From Thuidium tamariscinum (lineage: Eukaryota; Streptophyta; Bryopsida; Hypnales; Thuidiaceae): 64,000 nt of DNA. The DNA lies in NCBI GenBank assembly GCA_947034885.2, contig OX344752.2:20173386-20237385 (forward strand), read 5' to 3'. The first letter of the stretch is position 1. Each line of letters starts with the position of its first letter. The position numbers were made by a program, and so were the translations under genes. Of the stretch, positions 46,129 through 58,386 are shown piece after piece. The notes below the pieces were generated by a model, which ran no database searches, was not told the origin of the DNA, and was given only the letters and a program-made list of their open reading frames with translations.

Positions 46129-47847
46129 ACCCTTCATCTGTCAAGGCCTACAGCCTTTTTGGGTGTAAAAACATCCTTGCTTTTCAAGCATTATAAGTAC
46201 ATATCACTAAGATATAAAAATCTCAATTCTACAATCTTGTAGTGTACATGCTGTAGATGATGTGGATCAAATTTGGAGTCATTTGGCTCTATAGATGGCA
46301 TGATCAGAATGTTTTAGTCTTGAAAAAAGATGCTAAATTTTTTCTAAAAACACATTTGAAGGTGAAATTTGATTTCTAAACCTATTCAAATGAAAAAACT
46401 TTAAACCAATAAATGCTTTGAACTTAACATACAAATACATTGGTGAAAAAAAACGTCATTCAATTGACTCATTGTGTCTGCAAAATGACCTTGAAATAGC
46501 AAAAAATAACAATAGAGGGAGTGAAAAATACATCTATGATTGTACTTCCTTCTAATGAAATGATTCTTAGTCACTCACAACTTCTTGGATTGATCTAAAT
46601 TTTAGCCATACAAACTAGATTCAAATGTTCAACTTTTTCAAGAAAAAAATTAGAGACGGACAATGTATGAAGAAGAAGCAAGCTACCAAAGTTCATTGTA
46701 ATCCAAAAATGTCTAGTTTTTTTAACTTTGAATTGCTCCCAAACATTCAAAACAACTTGGATTGCCATAAAATTTTGACCACAATAACTAGACTTTTAGA
46801 AGAACACAAGCCAACAATTTTTTTTTATATTGAAAACAAACATTGGATGAAGGAGATACAAGCCCCTAAAGCTATGGCCATCAACTACAATTTGGTGAAG
46901 GGTCGTTGCAAGAAACACTTACCGGTTTTGGCTCAAAATGGCTCAAAATCAATGAGTCCTGTGAGTCCTATGACCCTTTGAAATAAATTTTTTTCAAATT
47001 GAAAAAAATATGGATAATTTGAAGAGCAATGAGAATATTATGTCTCTTGAAATTCAGACCTAAGAATTTTTTTCTCTAAATGTTATAGACAATGGAAAAT
47101 ACAATGAAAATAGCTCTTTTTTCACTAATTTGGTAAAAATAGTAAAAAAATTCAAAAAATGAAAATGAAAAATACTTTTTTTCTTCAAGTAAAGGTCTTT
47201 CTTTTACAACAAATTTCATCTTTGGAAAAAATAAATTCTATTCTCTACACTTGCGCAAAGTCAGCCACTTTGACGACATGTGGAGGTTGAACAGTATAGT
47301 ATTTTCAAAAAATCTCTTCGTGGTATTGTGTAACTTTAGGTGAGGTCCTTGCATGCCAATTTTCAGCTCAAAATTTGCATTTTTGGGTCAAAAATAGGAC
47401 TAAAAACCCCCAAAATGGCCAAGGTAGACAGCCAATCGGGGGCAGTTTAAAAATAGTAAAGTAATTTTGAAAAAATTGAAAAAATTACACAACATATAAA
47501 ACTTTTGTGTGCATCTTCATGCCAAATTTCAAGTTGATGGAAAAAACTATGCAAAAGTTATGAGCAAAAAACTACCTGTTGGAGGTCAAGGGGACAAAAA
47601 ATAGGACAAGTGTTTCTTGCAATCACCCTGAACCCAAATTGAACCTATAAACTTCAATTGGCTTCCAAAAAATTTGTATTGCTTAGATTAATTTGAAATT
47701 TTTTCCATACAAACTAGACTAGTATATGCAACTTTACCAACAAGTTTTATTGAATTTGGACATTGAATGCAAAAGTTATAGCACTTTGAATTGGACTTCT
47801 AGACTATGTAAGGCTACTTTTGAGCCCCTTGGGTGTTGAGGGGTTAA
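46129..47847. mobile_element. Possible diverged member of the TTAA family
   Basis: The right end is clear: GTTGAGGGGTTAA at 47835-47847. A weak left partner, CTAACCCTTCATCTG, is at 46130. The interior shares the phrase AAGTTATGAGCA with DNA near 40250, which follows the lone TTAA end at 39922. A 118-aa frame at 46625-46981 is low-complexity and not recognised. Confidence 0.25.
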
Positions 47848-49147
47848 AGTGTCACTTTAGAGTAGATTACCTTAATGAAGAGCACACTCATGGGTCTAAC
47901 TTCACATTAAAAAAGAATTGAACCCGTCATAGGACTTTGAGTTTCCTTATTGATGTTAGTACTAAAATTGAAGTGAGTATAAGGTTGCCCACATCCTCAT
48001 TCCTACCACCATGAAGAATCACAAAAGTTGATAGTGGACACATGGCACATGGAAATTTGTGGGAAGCATGTGCTAGCCATCTTCCATGACTAAACCAAGA
48101 AACTATGAGGGTGGATTGAATAATGGAGATGGATTGAGTAACCACGACAAGTTTTTGAGCTCATCATGCAAATCTTGGCCCAATTGTGAGTCGAGAAGGC
48201 TCTCTCCCAAGGAAAATTTTTGCACTCCGAAGCGGCCCTTTCTTGAGTTCAATTTCTTCCTAACGGCTTGTTGATAAGACCCTTCATCTGTTTCTATGGC
48301 TGTTTTTCCTGGTTAGTTCCGAGTTGGTTCCATCTTCCGACTTTTTGGTACAAGCCTGCAAGCCATCTATCACCGATTACCGGTACACAGGATCTGGGCT
48401 CGATCATTGCGTTCTTCCGGAAAAACTCCTTCAGCCATACAAAAAAAATTGGAAAATGAGAAACAATAAATACATTGCAAATGAATGCAATGAAGATCCC
48501 TCCTCACAAGCAAAGAACTAAAGGTGATGGTGAAATCTGTAACGAAAATCGAAAGAGGAACTCCCAAGCAGTGTGCCAAGAGGATACGAAGGTTGTGCCT
48601 GTACCTATTGACTGAGCCCTGTTACAAACAGCAACTCATCTCTTCTAATGCACTTAATTGGACTCCAATTTGCAAGTTGGGTGTAAGCATGACTTGACTC
48701 TATGGCTGTCGCTACTGAAGTTCGAAGGGATATGGCATTGTCTACTATCCCTTCCACAGTGGTCTAAAATCTTCGTCTACAACATTTGAGTGATAGAAAT
48801 TGAATCCCAAGAGAGTTTGGTTCTTGTACCCAAAGTGATCTTTCCATGACATCTGTACTGATCCTTCAGTGAAAGTACTATCGGATGAAATGCTAAAATT
48901 GACGGAAAGACTATCCGTATTATCTTCTCCCATAAAAACACAGTACCATGCATGCATGCATGCATTCCTGACAAGGGGTAACTACTGAAACTACAATCTC
49001 CTCAGATTGAAACTGTGCAAATAATAGCAGCCACGTTCAAGAGGGGAAAAACAAAACGACACCAGAGAGAAGCAGAATCATGGTTAAGGGCTTAAGACTT
49101 AAAACTTAAGCAGAGTCTCTTCCCAATATTACGCAGTGCAGCAGGAG
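47848..49147. other. Spacer, partly gene-like composition
   Basis: GC rises from about 48.0 kb. A 62-aa rightward frame (48086-48274, beginning MTKPRNYEGG) has no recognisable domain. A (ATGC)n microsatellite lies at about 48946-48965. It may be the 3' UTR of the small leftward gene that follows. Confidence 0.3.
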
Positions 49148-49525
49148 TTAAAAAGGCTGTCGATTGATCCTTCTCGAATGCTCCATAGTCAACTGCTTCC
49201 CAGTCGACATCAAATTGTGTAACGTCCCGAAACGTGCTTTATCAAACTCTTTCTGTATACTCCAACTGCAAACAAACCAGAGAGTACCAGATATGGACGA
49301 CCACTACGAAATCAGAGTAAAATTTTATGCACATTTACTGTACCGGTTGGATCAGATTCAACACTTTGTTGTCAAAATTCGATTTCCACACCACATTTCA
49401 AGAGGTTACAACCAACCACAAGAACCACAAAAAGATGACAGTTAATTAACATCACGTTAAGCCCGACAAGAGTGTACTCACCAACTCACATTCCTAAAGA
49501 GAATTGGCCCATTCAATGTCACCAT
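49148..49525 (-). CDS. Possible 53-aa protein, two exons, unknown function
   Basis: Exon 1 (49525-49482) starts ATGGTG in a GCGATGG context and encodes MVTLNGPILFRNVSC. Its donor is GAGTTG|GTGAGT. Exon 2 (49265-49148) follows GTTTGCAG and encodes WSIQKEFDKARFGTLHNLM, then STGKQLTMEHSRRINRQPF and TAA. Phase agrees across the 216-nt intron. The peptide reads like a real protein (charged, well mixed) but I do not recognise it. It was found by eye, so chance joining of two short frames remains possible. It is divergent from the nuclease gene. Confidence 0.35.
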
Positions 49526-50702
49526 CGCTCATATTTCCCTGCTCTTCCTCCTCCTATGGCTTCGTCACCTGCGCAGGGATCATTTCATCTACTAAGCCTG
49601 TCGTCTCTACCACTCTTTCCATGCACCATTTCAGCACAACAAGACTCGATTCAGTCTCTAAAATCGCCATGAAGAACGTTTACAAGAGAAAAAATCTCCC
49701 AGGACCTAAAACCTAAGTCGTGATAATCGAGGATTAAGCCCTAACAGCTGAAAATTTGAAAAATTCAATGCTGTGTTCTTTCCGAGCAGTAAAAGGACGG
49801 AAACCGACTTGCAGAGATCAGATTAAACCCGGAAACAATGAACAAAACTGTAGCTAATTAGCGTAAACCCTATTTCTCTGAAACGCCTAAAATCCATGGC
49901 AGCGCAAAGCATTAGTATTTGGACATTCAGAGCTGACAATGTAGCGCTTCGATTGACTTAAGACCACATTTCCAGCATGCTCCAAATTGCCTTAAACAAG
50001 ATTATGAAAAAAAACCCAGAGAGTTGTAACCTCCCATCACCAACAAAATTACGTTGCCACACGTTCACGGCAAAACCTCACAATTCACATGATTGTGCTA
50101 CACAGGCTGTCTAATGCTGATAATCTCTCGAGAACACGCAACTTCTGAATACGAAATTTAGCAGTCATCACTAAACGAGGGCGTGTTAAGAGAAAACTAA
50201 TCAGATTTCCATCGCATTCCATAACTGTGGTCCTTTCCAGACCCAATGATCCTCGCAGAGACAATTCGATCAGTAGGCTTGTCCTTCAGACCAGATGCTA
50301 CGAAACATCAAACAGAGGGCATAGACCACACCCTAATTGAAAACCCAAACACGTCCTTGAATTAATGTCCAAACAACGGCACCTCACCTGTTTTCCAACT
50401 GCACCCCACCAAAAGTTCTACTGCCTTGCACGTGACTCCCAGAGTGTACTGCAGTACCCGTTTTCTAGAAGACCCCCTCAAGATTGTACGTCAGAGGAAT
50501 GATTGGAACGACGTGTGCCAGTTTTCTTGGGTGGGAAATCCCAACTGCCACAGTTGCAGGTACCACCTACAAGCAGGTTGACCAGATACAGTCGTGGTAC
50601 TATATGTTTCTCTCCAGGCCAGGTTTCTCCGTCAGAATACTCACCGTTGTATTTGTTTTTGGTACACAGCAAAATTTGTAAAGGAGGAAGAAGATAGAAA
50701 CA
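49526..50702. promoter_or_regulatory. Divergent upstream region of the nuclease gene
   Basis: About 1.2 kb of moderate GC with no convincing frame. A telo-box-like TAAACCCTAT is at 49863. It should hold promoters for the rightward nuclease gene and for any leftward gene. Confidence 0.4.
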
Positions 50703-53700
50703 ATGGCGACTGCTGCCGCATGGGGAGTGGCGCTTTTGCTGCTCCGATTTTCTGTCAAACAAGCTGTGGCTTGGGGAGCTGAAGGCCACCAGATCACCTG
50801 TTTGATAGCTGAGGTGAATTCTTATGAACTATGTGGCCGTTGTAAGGTGGATACACCCAAAAGCGCCCTGTTCCTAAAAGCGCCATCTACTGTGCACATA
50901 CATTTTCGAAATCAGTCATGTACCCAGACTGTAGATGGCGCTTTCAGAAACAGACTTTGACTGTTAATAACTTTTGCATACGGTATCCAAATCCTACGTT
51001 CTTTGGTGCGTTGGAACATGCTTTCACTTGCCAACAAGACTACATAAAAATTTGAACTAATTCGTAGCAGGAACTAGGCTCAGTATGAATAAGTGGCGCT
51101 TTTGGGTGTACCTACCTTACTTACTTTGGCTATTCACGAAATGGAATGCCCTCACTGACTCATTATTCATGATGGCCTTGAAGTCATTCACTAGAAGAGA
51201 GCAATGACGTCATTGGAAATCGGATTTTTTTATCATGGTTTTGTTGGTGTTTTATGTGTGATTTGGTAAAAGATAGAGTCTGTACTTCCTTGCTATTCAT
51301 AGCATACTCAAAGAGCTGATTCTTGAGACTTGGAAAAGGAGTCTTGAATCTTTTTGTGCACAATCTCAAGGACATTCGGTGTAGGACCAAAAGTTGCAGG
51401 AAGAAGAGTATTGGTCTTTCAATGAGCAATATGCATGCTCTCTGCAATGAATTTCAAAATTTTGAGTCTTTTTCGGGGGGTGGAAGGCCATCTATATCTT
51501 AAAATCTTGAATTTTCAAAGTTTGGTTGAGGACATTTATATGTTGTAATGTAGACTTTGGTTTGGGCTCTCAATTAAACAAACTCTCAAGTCATGCATGT
51601 ATTTCAAACAATATTTGGAGTTCTTTCTAATGATGGGACTTGGTGGTATAGCCTTTGTTGTTTGAGCCCGCAGAACAAGCAGTGCGCTCTTTGCTTCCGA
51701 AATCCTCTAATGGCAATCTAGCCAACTTGTGCAATTGGCCCGATGAGGTGCGTTGGATGTCCAAGTACAAATGGACACGGCCACTTCATTGGGTTAATAC
51801 TCCAAACGAAGAATGCAGCTATGACTACAATCGTAAGACTCTAATAAACCATCTTTTGGACAATCAGTTTGTTTGCTTATCTACTAGAAATAATGAAATC
51901 ACATTCAACAAGCTATTGAGTTCTATTTTGCAATTGACCACTCTCAATGTTTACCTATTTGTGTTGTAATGCAGGGGATTGCCATGATTCTTTGGGAAGA
52001 AAGGACATATGTGTTGCCGGAGCTATTAACAAGTTTGCACAACAATTATTAGACTACAGCAAACCCCACAATGCTAAAAATCGTATGTGCCATCTTCTTA
52101 CCACAAATGAGTTCTCAATCACAACCAAATGTATTTGCAACATATACAAGAAAATGGAGAGAATTTTGCAATATCTTTAGAATTTAGGTCAATTATGTAT
52201 ATATTATGCAATCACTTAACCCATTAAGGACCATGGTTGATTTCAGGGGTGGACAGTGTAGTCTTTGGTCAAATTGGCTGAATGTTCACGTTTGAAGCAT
52301 AACAAAGGTTTAGCAGGATCTGACCGTACAGATGAATGCAATTTGAATACAATATACTAAAGTTGTTTTATTTGGGGCAAGCAATGTTGCCTTCTAAATT
52401 ATTATAACACATCTTTGTTTCATTTTCAGCCCCCCAATCCTCACAAATTTCAAGTCTAAGACCACATGATTGGTCAGATTGGCTTGATTTCTGTTCCATT
52501 GGATTGAGCTTAGAATTCTTCTCATCCATCTTGACCAAACCACAACACAATTCATAACCAATCTTCCCCTACCAATAGGAATGGGGCATAATCAACCCAA
52601 AAGTGGTCGACCAGTCCTTAATGGGTTAAATACCACATGGATTCATGTTTTGGGGATGGCAGAAAACATGACTGAGGCTCTCCTATTTCTTGCCCATTTC
52701 ATAGGTGACATCCACCAGGTACATGATTGATTTTGAAACAAAATCACGAGCATATAATTTTAGAATATCAATTCTCAGCTTTTTCAAAGTAGCCCCAAGT
52801 TATGGACATTGCTTTTAATAACATAAGATGATAGTTACACTTGTAGCAAAGTAGTAACAAGGCCCAAGTATTCCTTACTACAAAGTATCAAATATGTAGT
52901 AAGGTAGGTACACCCAAAAGTGCCATGTTCCTAAAAGTGCCATCCACAACAGATATACATTTCCAAAATCAATCATGTTCACAAATTGTAGATGGTACTT
53001 TTAGAAATAGACTTTGACCATTAATAACTTTTGTATATGGTATCCAAATCCTACATTTTTTAGTTGTTGGAACATGCTTTTACTTTCCAAGAAGACTACA
53101 TGAAAATTTGAACAAGCTAATAATAGTAACTAGGCACAATATGAATAAGTGGCTTTTTTGGGTGTACCCACCTTAAACAACATTTGGGTGAATGATTCAT
53201 GATGTAAGCTTTCAACACATATAGGTATTAAGGCATTAATTAATTATTGTTAGAAGAAGGTATATAAAGAGACATTTGCCATTCATTTTCTCTCTTTCAT
53301 TTAGAAAGAATACTTGTTTGATTTCTTTACCCAAACCCACAATTATAAGTGTTGTAAATATTCTAGAGCATTGCATTGTCATGCAACAAGTAACACACCT
53401 CTCCTACCTTCAACACACTCAAGGTTAATTAACTACTATACCAATCTAAGTACAAAAAAACTGCAATATTGGTAGGATAGACATCAAATGATTGCCATGA
53501 GAATAATCATGACACCAATTTTACTAATCAGAATTCCAATTCATTTATTGAGTGTTAACTCATTAAGAACAAGGTCGATAACTGCAAATGAATATTTGGC
53601 TGAAAAATGACATGTTTTCATCAACAGCTAAAGTGACCACTAAGAAAACCTATCATTTTCAGCCAGAGTCATCAACTAGTCATCGACCTAATTCTTAATA

Positions 53701-56700
53701 GGTTAAATACAACCCATTCTAACTTTCATTAGATTCATTATGTTCATGGCTTTGTGATTGGCAGCCATTGCATATTGGATTCACATCTGATGCAGGGGGC
53801 AACAATGTGCCGGTACAATGATACAAAAGAAAAAGTGACCTGCACCATGTATGTCCTTTGCCAAACCATCTGTCAAAATTTTAATACCCGAAACAAAAAG
53901 TAATAAATTATTTGAATTGCTTGTTGCCTCAAAATGAGATATAAAAAGACGTTGTAAATGGCTTTGGCTTTTCTTCAGTACTAAATTTCAGCACAAAAAA
54001 TTGAGTGATAAAATGTTCCAAAGTTGAAAGAAAGAATAAGAGCTCACTGGCAATTGATCTTCATTTGATAGCTGATGGTGTATAGTACATTGTGTGCTTC
54101 AGGTGTGGGATGTAGAGTTTGTAGCAAAAGCATTGAAAGAAAACTACAACTCAAATCCAACAGCCATGGCTGATAGCATCCTCAACAACATTACCGTAAG
54201 AAAACTCACTTACATATTTGTACTATCAAATGTCTCAGCCTTCATGGCTAAAATAGTAGAACCATGGTAGGTACACCCAAAAGCGCCACTTATTCAAACT
54301 GAACCTAGTTCTTGCTATTAATTAGTTCAAATTTTGATGTAGTCTTGTTGGCAAGTGAAAGCATGTTCCAAAGAACGCAAGATTTGGATACCGTATGCAA
54401 AAGTTATTAACAGTCAAAGTCTGTTTCTGAAAGCACCATCTACAGTCTGTGAACATGACTGATTTCGGAAATGTATGTACACTGTAGATGGCGCTTTTAG
54501 GAATAGGGCACTTTTGGGTGTACCTACCTTATGTCCAATAGATTCTTCATTCACATTGATCACACTGAGTTATTCTTCTACTCTTGTAAGGTAGGACCAA
54601 GGTTCTAAAAGCATTCACTATCTAAAATGGACCACCTTTTCAAGTGTACACTATTTGTACATTTTGTGTGTTTGTAGCCTTCAACAATGTGCACATAGTG
54701 TATATTTTAGGAGGTAGGCAATTTTAGAGTCCTATTCCATTTCAACTTCAAGATTTCATAACTAATTTACAAAACTTCAAAAAAAATGAAACAATCTGCA
54801 TTAGATGCTAATTTTACTTGTCTTTCAAGGGAAATTTATTGAAAGATATTTCAAGAAGTTTTTCCTCCCAAAAATTTAGTCTCAACTTTTATATGAGCTA
54901 TTTATAGACCTCCTACCTTACTATCAATTTGACACATCCTATTTAGAATTCATTAGAAGAAAATTAGAGTCTAGAGATGCCTAATTTAAAATTGGCTAAT
55001 ATCACAAAAGATATTCTAGAATTTAGAGAAACTATGTGAAGCATTAGGTGATGACATCTGATTTTGGAGATGTTGGCACAAGTCCTTGAAAATTAAACAA
55101 TAAAAAACAATGGCATCATTTGTGTGTCCCATAGGTCTTATTAAATAAGCATTGTTGCCAAATGGTTGTACTGCTTGACAAGACTTTTCAAATGGTAATA
55201 GTCATCCCAATATTAGTTATAATAGACTATTTTATTCAACATCTTCATTACTTGAAGTAGCAAGGTACAAACATGAGTTCTATTTGTATGTGATAGGAAC
55301 ACACATTTGTTGCAACATAGGTTAGGCATGAGTGCATTGTTGCCAACTTGGCTTGTACCACAAACATAGTACTAGGCAAGTTAAAACCCCAACTCTTTTC
55401 TAATGTGTATGAATGTATGTTTTGCCTTAAAGGTAGGATCACTCAAAACATAGTAGACTTCATTTGAAACCAACATTATGTATCTTTAGTTTATTTACAT
55501 TAAGAAAAAATTTCATTGAATTTTCTATATTTGTATCCTTATGGAAAGTGAAAATAGACTTCTTATTCAAGAATCCACTTTGCACTTGCAGGACAATTGG
55601 GCAAGAGAGGTTGATGGTTGGGGTCTTTGCCGCAATCACAAATTTGCTTGTCCTAATACGTAAGTTACACTCTACAAGAATCTACAAGGTCAATATTTTT
55701 AATTCTATAATTTAGTTGAGGAATGTTTGTCATAAAATAGTATATTTATGATATTGTACTTCAAAAAGATTCAAAGTAGTACATACAACCAATTTTTAAA
55801 AGAATGATTTATCCACAAAAGAATTTTCACATCGTAAATGTCCATGTACAAAACTTTCATTAGAAATTGTCAAAACACAATTTTATTAACTATACATAGA
55901 GGGTTGTTATTATATGAGCTTAGAAGTGTGAGCCCATGAGCCTAACATACTGTACACCTATGATATAAGTATTTATATTATAGTAATTTTTTATGATAAT
56001 AGTACATATATGCTATAAATACCTATATTATAAATATTGAAGTTATAAACACCTTCAATGTTTACATGATTTCTACTTATATATATGCTCAAGGCTCACA
56101 TGCTTACACTTTTGTACTCACATACTAAGACCATTGCTATATATAAAAGAAAACAATAAGACAAATCAAAATAAAACAAGAGACAAAAAAATCTATCATT
56201 AATTTTTCTAAAGTAATGTGCATGGCACTCAATAAAAGGCCAATGCCTATTGTCCTCCTATAGTTTCAATACCTACTACCTATTATGACCTCAAAACTAT
56301 GCATAGAAAGAATTTGGATATGATTTCTAAGTGTTTAGGTAACACATTAAAAATGTTATGACAATGACTTGGAAATATGTATAGATATGCCTCAGAGGGT
56401 GTTGGCTTAGCTTGTGCATGGGCATACAAGGGTGCTACCGCTGGAAGTGCACTTGGAGGTGAGGTTGAGAAAATGGGTTCTTTTTAAATTCACATTTTCA
56501 ATATATTCATAGAGTTTGTCATGTTGCATGTTTGTTTGATTGGACAACTTTTAAGTTGTTGAGTTATGAAAACATGTTTTCAAAAAGAGTCTATTTTTCT
56601 TCTCAAATATTACAATTATAGAGTTTTGAGTGCACTCTTCACATTGTACTAAGTACTACTTAAGAAAAGTCAATCCATACATTCTTGCAAATATCTTGGA

Positions 56701-56965
56701 AAAATCTAATCCATATTATTCCACAACTAAATTATTAAACTTAACAAATAGTAATTCTACACACTTTTGAGATCATCTTCAAAACCTAATGTTGTTGTTT
56801 TTGGTTGTAGATGCCTACTATATCTCAAGGTTGCCAATAGTTGAAAGAAGATTAGCACAAGGAGGTGTGAGACTTGCAGCAATTCTCAATAGCATCTTTG
56901 ATTCCAATGCCTCGCAATACAAAAATCTAGATGGTCTTTATACAAGTCTCATAGATGCACCTTAG
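50703..56965 (+). CDS. S1/P1-type nuclease (ENDO/BFN1 family), nine exons, one in-frame TGA
   Basis: Exons: 50703-50813, 51652-51832, 51975-52082, 52663-52718, 53765-53848, 54103-54195, 55592-55659, 56385-56458, 56811-56965. They sum to 930 nt (309 codons plus stop), near the ~300 aa of plant S1/P1 nucleases, and every phase matches at GT-AG introns. A signal peptide (residues 1-23) precedes the mature Trp of WGAEGH. The family's zinc ligands are visible: W1 and H6 there, D in CNWPDEVR (mature 45), H in RPLHWVN (mature 60), HFIGDIHQPLH, and LHHVWD. The end is RLPIVERRLAQGGVRLAAIL. These secreted or vacuolar zinc enzymes degrade RNA and single-stranded DNA in senescence and cell death. Codon 171 (53819-53821) is TGA where relatives have Trp, before the last zinc ligands, so the product as read is truncated. 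Confidence 0.88.
50843..51119 (+). mobile_element. 277-bp TIR element in nuclease intron 1 (M1)
   Basis: Left TAAGGTGGATACACCCAAAA; reverse complement of the right end TAAGGTAGGTACACCCAAAA. An inner inverted repeat (AAAAGCGCCATCTAC with GTAGATGGCGCTTT) lies near the left third. A TA dinucleotide ends each side, compatible with a Tc1/mariner-type target duplication. No coding capacity. Confidence 0.8.
52216..52629. mobile_element. TTAA-bounded element, 414 bp, in nuclease intron 3 (copy B)
   Basis: Left TTAACCCATTAAGGACC; reverse complement of the right end TTAACCCATTAAGGACTGG followed by TCGACCAC. TTAA is at both extremities. It lies wholly within the intron 52083-52662 and ends 33 nt before exon 4. 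Confidence 0.65.
52900..53175 (+). mobile_element. 276-bp TIR element in nuclease intron 4 (M2)
   Basis: Same family and orientation as M1, with matching ends (TAAGGTAGGTACACCC and GGGTGTACCCACCTTA). Positions that are CG in M1 are largely TG or CA here (for example AAAAGTGCC for AAAAGCGCC), so it looks older. Confidence 0.8.
53555..53706. mobile_element. TTAA-bounded element, 152 bp, in nuclease intron 4 (copy C)
   Basis: Left TTAACTCATTAAGAACAAGG; reverse complement of the right end TTAACCTATTAAGAATTAGG. Both then read TCGAT. TTAA is at both ends. The GGTCGA word is shared with copy B. Confidence 0.6.
54263..54531 (-). mobile_element. ~269-bp TIR element in nuclease intron 6 (M3)
   Basis: Reverse orientation of the M1 interior (GTAGTCTTGTTGGCAAGTG against CACTTGCCAACAAGACTAC in M1). 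Ends GGTAGGTACACCCAAAAG and CTTTTGGGTGTACCTACC. CG dinucleotides are largely kept, so it is close in age to M1. Confidence 0.8.
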
Positions 56966-58226
56966 TTGTGATGAATGTCTAATATCTAGCCAATCTAGCA
57001 ATTTAATTAGCCTTGAAAAGTAGAGCTAGGACAAATTTGATTGACAAATCATCAACTCTTTATAAAAAAAAAGACTAAGATCACATATTAGTTATGTGAT
57101 CTATCCAACCAACAAGACTATTTGAATAATATACATTATATGCATTCATTAAAGGTATTTTTTTCAATAGAATGAATCAATAAATTTCTTACTCTAACTT
57201 AAGCTTGGTATTGTATTTTATTAGAAATTTTGGCAAAAAATATTATTATTTTTAGGATATTGTTAAGTATCAACTTTTAATAAGTTGGAACCTCCAAAGA
57301 AACATATGCAAACCAATGTAAATAAATATTAGACGATTTACATGCTTAAGATGCTTGCAACCTATAATATTTATTGACATGGTGTCAACAATTGTATATA
57401 CTATTCTACTCCAACACTAATTCACTCATTTTATTATTTATAAATCTGAGTATTTTTTTGATATTTGAAGAAAAATATCTAGTATAAACCAAAAGATTTT
57501 GGTCACTATTGTTTACTTCTTAGACACTTGAGAAAAAATGAAAAAAATTCTTTTGTGATAATGTAGAAAAGTGAAGATGAAAGAGTAGAAAAAACTTAAG
57601 CTCATTTGACTACGTAAATTGAAAGATGATAACATCCAAAGTTTTGCAAAATATTTTTTTGGCCTTAGACAACGAGGCCAATAGATTTTTAGCTTTCTTA
57701 TCTTGAGTTTTATGAACTACACACAAATGTTGTTTTAATGATAGCATACTATAACATGTAGCATACATGTGTGCCAGTTTTCAATGGAAAAAATTAGACC
57801 TATAATACATTCAAAAAAATCCTACATTGAAAATGAAAACCAAAAATTGACAATGTGCTAACAATTAGTCAAATGCTTTGATCTTGCTTAGCAATATATT
57901 TATAGCAACATTTTATAAGAAGCATGTTATAGCTACATTAGAAATTCTTAACTTCATATTGTAAATTATAAAAATAATAAAATGGATTCCTTTCACGAAG
58001 GCATTCTATACAAGTAAAAAAAATTCACATTCTACTCTCAATTATCGATGTGCAAGATACAAAACAACACAAGACAAGTTTTGGATAACAAGACTTAATA
58101 TTAAAGTTAAGAAGTACAAAATTGAAATTGGATTCAAGAGCTAAGATCAAAGAGATGTATTAACAAGACTCAAGAATACTTCAGCCTTAACCTCTATATA
58201 TACAACTATTTAAGAGGTTCTCTCAA
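56966..58226. other. AT-rich spacer after the nuclease gene
   Basis: Contains the nuclease 3' UTR; no further gene is visible. Confidence 0.4.
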
Positions 58227-58386
58227 AACTCTATGGAAGCTTCTAAAACTCCATGGAAGCTTTCTAAACACTATAGAAGCTCTTAGAATACTGTAGAAAT
58301 TTTTTGAATACTATGGAAGCTATTGGAACACTTTAGAAGCTTTTAGAACACTCTAGAAGCTTTTGGAACACTTTGGAAGCTTAAGC
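58227..58386 (+). repeat. 20-bp minisatellite, eight copies
   Basis: Units begin at 58227, 58247, 58267, 58287, 58307, 58327, 58347 and 58367, exactly 20 bp apart, with consensus AACACTWTAGAAGCTTTTRG. Copies differ by one to several bases. Confidence 0.9.

Noticed and set aside
46625-46981. 118-aa frame in AT-rich spacer
   Set aside because: Lys/Asn-rich low complexity and no recognisable domain; likely chance or repeat-derived.
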